From Chionis minor (taxonomy: Eukaryota > Chordata > Aves > Charadriiformes > Chionididae): a stretch of DNA of 64,000 bases. Each line of letters opens with the position of its first letter. Positions within the stretch are counted from its first letter, which is position 1. The stretch is taken from assembly GCA_013398295.1 (NCBI GenBank), contig VZSF01006828.1:1195855-1259854 (forward strand), written 5' to 3'. The position numbers were made by a program, and so were the translations under genes. Below the pieces are notes generated by a model. That model made no database searches. It saw only the letters and a program-made list of their open reading frames with translations, and was not told the DNA's origin. Shown here piece by piece: positions 47,101-59,100 of this stretch.

Positions 47101-50100
47101 TGGGTACTGTGAGAGGCTACAAGCGGGCTGGCACCCAACACTGTCTGAGCACCCAATTCCTCCTTGTGCCACCCCTACAGCTGCTCCAGGTTGGCTCCCT
47201 GGCACAAGTTATGTCTCCCCAAAGGCAAAGAAAGGAACACAATATTCTTGGGAACTCAGAAATGGCTCCATTATTTTTTGTTTTCTTTTTTTTTTTTTAA
47301 TTTTTTTTTTTCAATTTTTTTTTTGCCGTGGGAGGCACAGAGAAAGAAAATGGTCAAGATTGACCCTGAATTGCAGGTACTTGGCACCAACTGGAAGAAA
47401 GGGAAGGTTTTCCTTGTAATTAGGGGACAAACAGTGTTTCTGCCCCCCTCACCGAAAGCGGGAGCTGAGGCGAGCTGAGCTCCAGCTCCACCAGCCCTCG
47501 CCCATCTCCTCGTCTTCATGTGTCCCAGTGCTCCCAGGGGGTCACAGGCGGTGGGAGTGGGTGGAAGGTGTCTGGACAAGGGGCAGCCAGGGCTTCAGCT
47601 TCACAGGCACACTAATATTTCTCTTAGAAAACTACCCAGGAGACCAGGCTGCTCCGAGAAATTCTCATCTCTCCACATTTCTCCCTCCTGTGCTATCTCG
47701 GGTGGCTTGTCTTTCTCCTCCCCCTCAATCCCAGCATGTTTTCCTTTTTCCCTTTTCTTGTTCTTTCTTTTTAATCAGTGCTGTGTCAGCAGCTGCCTTG
47801 TCATTTCCCTTTGCTGTTCCTCCAAGTGGAAAGTGATCCTTCACTCGCTGCAGAAGGAAACAGGCTGAGATTAGCCCAGATCCTCCTGCATGCAGCCCCT
47901 ACCGCAAAGAAAACTCATCTATTTTCCTTGCCGAGCCCTCTCCCAGCCACGAGGGTGAATCTGCTGCCTTCGCTCACGCCGGATCCTCACTCCTGCCAAA
48001 GATGGCACCGGGGAAGGACATGTCCCCACGGTCACATCCAGGTTCACCTTTCCCCGGATGCTCACCTGGACTCTTGCACAGGGCGTGGGGCCCTGGAGCT
48101 CCCCCAGAGGGGATGGGAATAAAACAAAATAAATAAATAAATGAAATAAAATGGCAGGAAAGCAAAGAGGGTGCCTGCTGAACACGATGTGCTTTGGAAG
48201 AAAATTGCCTCTAGATATTAGCTAGGACTCTGAGCATGCCGGCGTTTAGCCTTTAATATCCTAGTCTTCTCCCACAGCCCTGGCTCCTTTCTCTCCAGCA
48301 GGGAAATTGCACGCAGAAACAACCCAAAACCCAGTAATTAAACCACGCAGCACTGCCCTGCCACTGTCGATTTGGGTTGCAATATCTCAGCGAGGCCAGC
48401 GGCGAGAGGAGGAGAGGGCGGCCAGCTGCCGAGGTGCGCGGGGCTGGGGACTCACCTCCGACCACTCCCCGGTGATCCAGACGTACTCGCAGGGGGGCAG
48501 CCCGCAGCTCTCCATTTCAGGGGGGCGTTTGCTGGCGTCGCAGTAGCCGCTGTTCTGCACCTGCTTGTTCTCATCCACGCAGACCACCTTGCGGTACCGA
48601 GACGCCTCCCCACACGTCTTCATGCACTGTTTGGCAAGAAACGACAGCTCATGCAACCCACGGGGGACTTCGGCAAACGAATCCCCGTCTGCGAAGCGAG
48701 CGCGCCCTCCTCCCAGCAGGACGGCTCTGTGCCCTGTGTTTGGCATCTCCCTTTGGTATGGCCTGGGGGCAAGTTTGAGACCAGACCCTCGCTGTGCCAG
48801 GCGCTACGGGAGCATCCAGTGACAAGTTTTCCCATCCTCTGGAGGTACCAAGGCAAACCACAGGGAGAGAGGAGAAACCGAGGCAGCAATACTGCGATGG
48901 GGTGGATGTGGGGTCTAGCTGTGATGCGACCAAGGGATGTAGGGGTGGTTATGCCAGGTCAGGAGATGGGGCAAGGGGAAAAAAAAGGGGCCAACCCCCA
49001 CCATTTCAGGCCCTAGTAAATACAGCTGCTTGGAGAAGGACAACCCAGCCATCCCCTTTCCAAAATATGCAACCCCTGGCTGTGGCTGGTGTGGGGGGAG
49101 CCCCTTGTCCAGTCCCTGCCAGCGGGTGAGCACACATGACGTGGGGGCACATCTCTGCAACCGCTGCAGCAACAGGGTCCTACGGCTTCATTCTCTTTTA
49201 AACACTGCCCTGCCCGATATTAAGAGTAACCCCCGCTAGCAGAGCACAACTGCTCCTCCCAGGGGCTTCTGGAGACTTTAAGGATTTGGTTATTTCTCTG
49301 CTCCTCTTGGAAAAACCAGCCTGGCTGCCAGGCTGTGCTCCTGGGAGTGGGTCTGCGCTCGGAGCGCATCTTACAAAACACACATAAACCAAAATAAATC
49401 AGCGTAAGAGCAGCTGTCTGGGTAAAACCCCATTTCCTTAAACTTATCACCTGTAATGGACTTCTAACACCTTTAACTAACTGGATTAGCAAGGAGAAGA
49501 AGGCGTGAAAATAATAATTTTATATAATGCGCAGGAAATGTCTTCCCCTAAGGAAAAGGATAAAACATTAAATCAGACCATCCCTATCTGTACAGAAACA
49601 CTGTTTGAAGTCACCTGGGCTTGGAGGACCGTGCCAGTTTAATCTAGTTAGAGTCTCACTCTCCGAACCTTGTTTCCAGCCTCCTCAGAAACAGCTCCTG
49701 CTCCCCTGGCTGGCCCACAATTGGCAAGATCTTAGTGGGTTCACCTAATTGTGAAATGCGGGCACTGTCAGGACCCCACCTCTGTAATTAGCTGTCAGAA
49801 CCAAGATTGCAAAAGACGTGAGAAATCTGAAAAATGAGATCAATCCATGACAGCAGCGTCAAACTAGGAGAGCCGCGGTGAGCACAACGTCATGTTCATC
49901 ATAAACATTTACTAACCGAGCAAAGCGGAGGGGGACGGGGAAGGAGAGGCAGTCCCACAAAGCAGCATTTATTCCGAAGGAATAACTTGGGAGCTCTTAG
50001 GCAACAGTCAACATTGCAAAATCTGCAGTCTGCCAAAAGACCCCAAGGGCTTCGTGTGCTTTCAACCTTATTTACTCTCTTGCTTTAAGTCCTTGGAGTG

Positions 50101-53100
50101 GAAGCTCCTTCTAGGTCTGTGCCGAAACACGGAGATCCTATAGGGGCTGGAGGAATTTGCTGGAGTGTGATTTCCCCAGAGAACAAACAAACTGTGCTGT
50201 ATTTGCCCTTCTCTGACATCTCCCTGTGACATAAGTAAAATCTGGAAGGGGGTTGCTGCATCACTAGTGTTCCATCGTCACATAGCTTCCCCGAGCGGCA
50301 CCTTTCAGGCCAGCCTCAACCCCGACCCTTCCCTCCCAACGAGGGACTCTCCAGCGCAGTCGGAGAAGGGTCATGGGATGCTCAAAGCTCCCCTTGCCTC
50401 TGGTTTGGCATACACCAGCCCAGCACGTGGTCACCAGGGCAGGGTGAATCACTCCAGCCCTCCGCCGCTCACCGCCAAAGGGAGACCCTTGCAAGGAGTG
50501 GGAAGAAACAAGGCTGGTTTTGTCTTTTCCCCTTAATGTATATTTAAGCCTAAATTTTCAAAGTACATTGGCTCATGTTAATTTTAGGAGGGTGAACAAT
50601 CTCCGTGCCATCAACGCATCTTCTGACGTTGGCTATGAAGAGCCATCATACCAAAACCCCATCCTCATTTCAAATCATTAGCTGCTGATGAGAGATCGCC
50701 ATTCTCAGACACGTGCCAGCCTGCTTTGGGTTTCTCTGCAAATAATGGTTGTATGGACAAATAAACCTGAGCCACCTCTGTGCATTTTGTCATCATCAAT
50801 ATATTAAAGTTTGATTATTTGCATTTTTGGGGATAACGGGCAATTAAAATAATCCCACTGAGTTATTAAATACGTCTCAAAGACAGTGAGACCATCATAA
50901 AACAAATCAGAGAGAAACACTGCAGAGGTTCCCATCAGCCACCCCAAGGTTATAAAACATTATTCACATAGAAAGTGGACAGTTCAGCTAGCATGAAAAA
51001 GCTATTTTTCATGTTAATATGGTGATACATTTTGTATGAAATCTCATGTTCATGACTGATCTAAACCTCACATAAAACAGCAGGGCCAGGGGATAACAGC
51101 CATTAATAGCAAGAGCTGAAAAACAGGTCAGGCATTTGACAATATTTGCCTCTTTTGCCTCATTTCCCAAATTTTGAACCATTTTCCTGGCAGTTCAAAT
51201 TAAGGAACATTTCAAGCATTTCTGCAACTGTTTTAGAAGAGTAATAATAATAAATAAACAAAACCCCAAAGGCTTTGCTTTGCAAAAGCATTCATTGTTT
51301 TCTTCCTTTTTTTTTTTTTGTTTGTTCAAATCAAAATCTGACAGAGAGATGAAATGAAACTGCACACCACAAACACCTCAAACATGCCTTGGATAACTCT
51401 GCAATCCAAATCAGGCAAGGATGGCACGAATTTCCCCCAGATGGCAAATATCAAAGATTCAAGAATTGCACTGCGGCTTCCAGAGCTGTGTACTGTCCTT
51501 CCACGGAGGTTCACGCTAAAAAAAAGACCTCTGGCAATTTTCCTTTTCTCTTTGCGGCCCTGGTCTGAGTTTTACTTTGACATTAGCAGAGCCTTTTCTA
51601 TTGACTTCCCCCTGGTGTGGGCACTGAGAACAGCTAATTAATGGTGATACACCAACAGAGCCATAAACGGTTTCCAATAAGTTCCCTATTCTTTTTCATT
51701 GGCAAGACCACCTTTTTTCTAAACAACAACAAAAAGGAACAATTAAAAAAAAACCCTCTCGACAGCTTCCCTTTAAAGATAAGAAATCAAGAACAAGACA
51801 GCACTGGGATGTTATTTTACATCCTGCTTTTCGTGTCGATTAGGGTTCATTGCTGTTCCCTGCTCAGAGAATACTAATGCAATCTGTGCCTCTTCACTAT
51901 AAATAACATGCAGCCAGTACTTACGGCTGGGGAGAAGGTGCTATTCCTTTTTTTTATTGGGTACATCAGAACAAAATAAGAAGTGCCCAGAAGAGCTGCC
52001 TGCAGTCAGCCAACGGGGCGAGCTCATGTTGGGCATCCCCTGCATGTTTCTATTAATGGTTATTTACAGGTGAGGAAAATTTCGGTCCACCCTCCTAGCA
52101 AAGCTCCCCCAGGGGGAAAAAAAAAAATAAAAAATCTCCATAACACGTTAAAAATTTCCCCAGTGTGATGGGGAGCCCTGGAAAACATCAGCATCCACCT
52201 CCCACCAAGGGCTCGGGAGGGTGGGAGCAGGCAGGGGTCTCTCACCACTGGTTTGAAAAGTTGCAAAAATAAGGGAAAGCGCGTGAAAGGATGTGGTAGG
52301 AGCTGAGGCTTTTCAGGGCTAATTACACCGTTGGGTAAGGACTGCAACTGCATGCTGTTTGGTGACCTACTTTGCCGCCTGTAAATTTATTAGCTGAAGA
52401 AAATTAAAAAGCTCTGTAAAAGCAAAAGTTCATGGCAAGGAATTTGCTAGAGCCCCCTCAGCTCTTTTGACCTTTCTTTTCCAGGCTGGGATGTTTCCGC
52501 CGGGCACCACTGCCCTGCTCAGCTCGGCTTTGCCTCCCGCTGCTTCCCATCGCACCTCGGCTGCCTGGCAGGTGGGAATGGGGCACCGTGCCCTCCAGCC
52601 TCCTGTACTCAGGGACGCCTTACACAGGATTATAAACCCATCACAACTTCCCAGCACCACCGAGACTGGGGAAATAAAGTTCAACTGGTTTGTACCATCC
52701 CTGTCAGGCCGAGGTACGACGGGCAGAGGGATATTAGACAATGCCACGTTCCCAGCTGCCTGCAGTCTGGGGAGCTCCGTGCAGGCACGAGCCAAGGACA
52801 AGCTCGTGGAGAAGGAAAGACGGGAAGCAAGCACACGCTCCCTTAACCTTGAATTTTTTCTTGCTGTAGCGGAAACGTTGCACAGCCTCTGCACACGTGA
52901 GATGTTTTTTCTCTCATCTGTAAATTTGATTTTCCTATCCCCACCCTCTTTTGCTTTCTTTTCGTCTTTCTTTTTTAGTGATACATTAAAGGCAGGCTCT
53001 GGAAGTATCCGTGAACACCAAGGCTTTGAGCAGGAAGGCAGCAGTGTCTCTCCATCATTTGTTGGTGGAGCAGGAGACCCTGTTTTGCATTTACACCATG

Positions 53101-56100
53101 GCCTCTTCACACTCTCTCGGCAGGGGAAGGGACCTCAACCCATTCAGTCCCCCTTCGAGCCCTCCCTGGGCCACACAGGAGCAATGTAAAAGCAGCCTGG
53201 CTGCCAATGCAAGCCGGGCCCCCTAATTAATATCTGATTAATATTTATCCTGCTCTTCAGAGCTGCGCACTGCAGGCATCAAGGTAACCAGGATCATGCC
53301 CCTCTCCAAAGTCAGTGTGACTTTTGGCCGTTCAAAGGGTGCAGGATCAGGCCCCCGCTGCCCTGCCACTGGGCCAGCAATGGTTTTGCAGGGAGGCTGA
53401 TGCATGTGATGGTGTGGGGGGGTGTCTTCTGCCCCTTTCCATCCCCTGCATTCCCATGGAGGGTCCATGATGGGCAATTCCCTTCTCCCTAGGTGACAAG
53501 CACATCCTCTCCATAGGAGCGGTGGCCTCTTCTGTGGGCTGCGTGACGCAGGAAACAGCTTACCAGAGCTGGCAGCTCCAGCACCTTTCCCATATCCAAG
53601 GCTGGCAGTCCCTGCACTGCAGGGAAGAGCCTGGGACAGGATGGAGGAGAACCAGAGCAGGACTCTTTCACCCAGGGATAGCTAAAAACGGAACGAAACC
53701 AGACTGAAAATAATCATTTTGGTGCCTGGTCTGAGCTCTCGCTGCCAAAACCTGTCGTGCACTCGAAGCCTGCCACAGCAGCCTATGGGCAGCCCATGGG
53801 AGGGCTCCTCCTGGACCTCCTCCTGCTGCCCAGAGTCCCCTTGCCCTCCTGCCACCCACCAGCCCACACTGCAGGCGAGCTGGAGTCGCTCCCTGAGCCA
53901 CTGGAGCAGCAGCTTTATTCCCTGGCTCCAGCCTAAGGGGCTGATTTTGCTGGGGACTGATCCTGGTCACTCAGGAAAGCACCGTCTCCCATGGGAGATC
54001 TTAGCTCAGCGCTGCTCATGGCTTGGAAAAAAGCATGGACAGGGAGCTCAGTGGACGGAGGGAGCTGTCAGAAGGAGCTGGTGTAATGGGGCAGGAAAGT
54101 AAGAATTACAGATGTTCCCTGATTCCTCCAAACCCACAGACACCGGGCTCATTGCCGGAGCAGCGCGGCAGGGCTCAGCCTCCGGGAACAGACCCAAATC
54201 CACCCTACCCTAAAACCTGCTCAGTATTTGCATAGGTCCCAGCCAAACACCGGGCAGCACAAAGCAATAAATTAACCCCGTGAAGGTATTCCTCAGCTCC
54301 CCCTTCCAGCCAGCACCTATGAGCGTTTCCTCTACTTTTTCTCTTCTTTTTTGGCAAGCCCGTGTTGCAACCCCAAAACCCCAAACTGGGCGGAAACCTC
54401 GACCCTCCGGCTGCGATCTCCGGCCTCGACAGCCCCCCGTCTCCAGCATCATCCCCGTTCTGTGCGCTTGAGAGCACAACTGACGTGACCCCGGGGGGGA
54501 GGGCGGAGGAAGGGGGGGTCCCCGCTTACCGCTTGCCATTCGCCGGCGGCCCAGCGGTGCGTGGGGCACTCAGGGAGGTGGCAGTCCCGCTGCGGAGGGG
54601 GACGGCCGGCCGGGTCACACTCTGCCTCCTCGGCTGCCTTCGGGGTGCCGCCGTGGCACTGCACGGAGCGGCGCTGGACGCCCCGGCCGCAGGACACCGA
54701 GCACTGGAGGAGGGGACAGAAAGGTGAGTGGCGGTCCCCGTCGCAGCCTTCCCGGTAAGTTCCTGGGATTCTCTCTCTGCTCTGGGCTCAACGGGCAGTG
54801 ACAGCGATGCTCCGACACCGGCGTTAAACTTCCAGGTGAGGCTTTTCATTGCACGAGGGAAAAATTTTGCAAGGGGGGCTGAAATCCCGGCTCTGCTGAA
54901 GCCAGCGGGAAGTTTTGCCGTTGGTTTCAGCGGGGTTAGGATTTCCCGGACAGGATTTACATTGGAAAAAAAACCTCTGGAGAAAGCGGCACTGCTAAAC
55001 CACTGCAACATGCCAGAGGCGGCAAGGCTCTGCCTATCGCTTCTCCGGCGCTCGGCTCAAAAAAGTAGTAGTTCAAAATGCAGCAAATGCCACAAGTGTC
55101 ACTGGAGTGGACTTTGGTGAAAAGCAAAGTTGAATTATATAGAAGAAAGTCTGTAGCAGTAGAGAGGGAAAGGTAAGACAGAGCTGGGATTTCTTTCAGC
55201 ATGCATCTTAACACGCACGTGCACACAAGCCAGGGCATACTGTTAGTTTGCGAAAATAAACGTCTTTTTTTTAAATTAACGGCATTTCGCATTTCCTTCG
55301 TTACGCTGTGGGCACGCTTCTCCCCACTTCCAGGCACAGCAAGAAAAAGCCTGAATTGCTCTGTTCCTCGGACATCTTCAAATTATTACCTACACTACAG
55401 TGCTTTCAACAGCTTGCTTTTTCTTTCACACAACATTTCTTATTGTTGTGACTGCACGCTGTAATATGTTTAGCAGTACTTAATGTCCCTCTGGTATGGA
55501 TTTTTCCTTGCTAGATCTTACAGTATACGATATAGATTTGGAATAAAAAGAATTTGCATTTATAGAAGAAAGTGTGTAAAAATCAAAGGCATGCATTTAA
55601 AACGTGGATATTACGATTAGCCATTTTCTCAGTTAACAATTAATACAAGCAACCTTATTAATACATCAGGAACTAAGAAAACAAATTTACAGCCTGTTAT
55701 TGCAAGACCCATAAAAGCAAGTCCTTCTTAAGGCAGGGAATTAAGTGGTGCCTAACGGGGAAGCAATTCTTTCTTCTGCAGAGTATTCCTCCGTAATGCT
55801 CCGTTTGCTTTACTCTCCGAAGGTCCCGTAAAAGCCAAGAGGACCAAAGAAAAGCTGACCGTGAATATCTGCCTGGCTTCAGATATTTGTAAGAGGGTAG
55901 GGTGTTTTTTTTCTGTGTAACTTTTGAAAGTAGCAGCGAGATTTCTGTCACTGGTGATGCAAACGTTTCCCATATGCTGCGCTGCCTCCCCGTGATTAAT
56001 AGCGCTGTTTGTCCTATGCATTCCATAGGGGACAGTTAAACGGAATAACGGCAACAAATTTGGAGAAACACATACCATGGTCTAAAATGCCTTTTGGTTT

Positions 56101-59100
56101 GCATTTATCACTCGCCTAAAAGACACACGCCCGGGAATGTTGTGCTAAGGGAGAGGCAGCCGTGCCATGGCTCTTTCACAGTGGGGGCTGCGCTGCCTGC
56201 GACACCCTGGCAGAGCGGGTCCGGGGAGGAGGAGGCTGGTCCCGGGCCACCAAGAAAACCCGTAGACTCATTTCCCTGCTTGCCCAGGGTGGAACTTGGC
56301 CCCTGCGATAAGCCCAAGAGGATAAAATGCTGCACCCCGACCGAATCTGTGGGAGGACTCACAGGGAGGATTCATCACAGGATGAATGTGGGAGGATTCG
56401 CCGGCTTGGGCAAAGGTTGGCGAGTTGGGGCCAGGGGATTTTTCCCAGTGGATCGAGGTATCTCCTTCTACGGGGTGCTTCCTCCCACTGCCCGCCCTGT
56501 CGCATCAATACTGCTGCGGCACTGGCTGGATTTATGGCTGGCTTCAAAATAACACCATTATGCTCTATTACAGGGGCGAGAAAAGGTGGGTGTTTACACC
56601 GTTTTCACCCTGGCTATTTTAATCCAGAACCCTGGTCAGCCAACCTGTGCCCACCCTAGGGAAACACAGCTGGCTGACACTGCTAGAAGATACTCTGTTT
56701 TGGGGCCGCCAACTGTATTTCCTGTATTTATATGTTCCCCTATGGGATGCCACGAGCCAGGTGGCCCATTTGTCCTTTCTATAGAGTCTACGTTTTCCAA
56801 GAAGTGCTTCTTTCTGCACTGAGAAAGTCAATCACCAAACTGCCGAGCGCCAGCTTGGCTACTGGAGAAGCTCTGCCTGATGCTCTACCTGTGTTTTTAG
56901 ACTGGGCTGGATTTCAGCCTGTAGCTGAAATATGTAAATAGCTGACAGCAGAATAAATATTGGTATTTTTGCTAAGTGAGAGGTAAATGGCCATAATTGA
57001 TACTACTTAGGAGATGCAAACGCATTAAATCTGACATTTCAGTGCAGACACTAGCACATTTAAAACTTGGAGAAAAAGCCTTTTTTCTTCCCTTCTGATT
57101 ATTACAGATATATTAAGAATGCTTTGCCACAGGAGAGTGGGTTTATAACAATCTAGAAAAGAATTACCTGGCCTCTGAATGCCAAACATACAGAGAGAAA
57201 AAAACCTGGGAGTGGAACATCAGCTTAACCAGCTGCCAACTGGGATTAATTTTTAACCATTTCTGTAGTTTTTAATCCTGATTTTTTTAAATCATTCCTT
57301 TTCCCAAAAGGAAAAGAAAAAAATCCAAAGGCACGTGCAAGAGTGCATATATGGTGACAAGGAGAACGCGCTTTTATGGGAAAACCTTGCCGTATTTCTC
57401 ACACAGACTTTTGCTGGTTTAGCCAGGACAAAAGGCAGGCAGCTCACAGCAGCTCAGCTTCGGGATTATCTTTCGGAGGCAATTAGACCTTCAGAAAGCT
57501 TTTCTGATAGTATCTAAGTGCAAGCTGATCGTGGCTCCCTATTTTTACAGTGTCACTGCTGACGGGGAAGGTGACACGGCATTTCCGTGCCCATTTAGAT
57601 CCTGACCCCCGGGTATTCAGAGTGCCAGACCCCTGCCTGTTCCATAGCCTTAATGAGAAGTTCAGCACCCAAACCCACCTCAGCTCTGAGATGTTCAATC
57701 TTTTGCAAAGCCGTCCAAGCCCTGGCAGGGATGGCCACGGCGGTGCTCCAAACTTCCGACAGCCCCGCTTTTCATCTGTCGCCGGCAAAGAAATGCTTGC
57801 CAGCACGAGTGAGGATCAGGACGTGAGGCAGCCATGTCAGAGCATTTTCACGAGGCTTTAAAAAGCTCAGTTTGATACGGCAGAATGGGTGTTTGTACCC
57901 CTTTATTTTTCCCCCAAGCAAGATGCCGGCTGGCTGAGCCCATACAGCATCAGGGATCTGGGCTGCGGAGCTACCTCGCGCACTGGAAATGCGCTGCCTA
58001 TTCTCGGGCTTATCATTAGCGTACAAATATTCCTTAATTGCCTAGTCACAAGAGATTACCTCAGGCCATAAATCACCTCATCCTCCTATTAACTTGGGCT
58101 TCTTTCTCCACTTGCATAAAATTAACTCTGTTCATGCGGTGGAATATTGGGAATTTTAAAACACTTGCTTTTATCAATTAACATTAGTGTATTTTAATGC
58201 AACCGACAGACCATTACATTATTATGTTTACAATTATTAGCCGTAAAAAATTGCTTTCAGGAGCAGTCATTTTAAATAAGGTGCAAATCGGATATGTCAA
58301 GACTATCTAATGGCCTCGCATTCCTTTTCAGTCTACCTGCCCGTATAAAATTGAGGGTTCAGTCCTGCAGGTAATAATAGTGATTTAATTTCCGATATGG
58401 GAGCGGTACTGTGCATTCCACAGGGCTATGCAGGGCTATATGGGTGCTCCCAGCCGTACCTTGGGTAAAGAGCCCAGATATCAGTAACTGAACCTCCGCA
58501 GTGAATGCACACTCAGCCCTTTACACACGGCATGGCAAATACTGCTACCCTAGTAATTCAAAGGTAAGCCTTTAAAAAAAAATACAAGTCTGAAAACAAC
58601 CACAGAACACCAATGGGTTTATTGTCTTTTTTAATAGTCGGCATTAAAGAGTATGGTGTCCTAGTCCTAACATTTGCATGGGGTGCCTGTAGCGATGTTA
58701 ATGGTTTATCTTTCAGGGAACTCGCATACAGTGACAACTGGCGTTTTGTACCTTAATTTGGAAGACAGACCGCAAGAGAACACGATGTTTTACAAGTAAC
58801 AGTTCATTTAGTCTGGGACTTTCTATAATTCTGCTGATTAGCACGCTAATGAGGTAAAGGGAAAAGCGAGGTTCAGAGAAAAATGTGATGCAGCAGATTC
58901 AAGGTGATGACAAAGACATTATTTTGAGGAAAACAAGGATTCACGCTATGCTTTCAGCAAACAAGATGCTTAATAACTCCAAGCACTTTCACATTTCCAG
59001 CAGCCTCTGCTCTATGCATCAGTGTCTGACTTTTTAATGAAGCAAAATTAACTGATGAGCTTGTTAAGAAACAAAAGGTAGTGAAAAGCATTTTTAATCA

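Larger units (their letters stand above)
46965..48455 (-). other. ADAMTS9: ADAMTS9 intron between TSR exons at 48456 and 46770
   Basis: The 1.5-kb intron contains a T-rich low-complexity stretch at 47272-47324 and an (AAAT)n run at 48126-48150. There is no exon. Confidence 0.85.
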
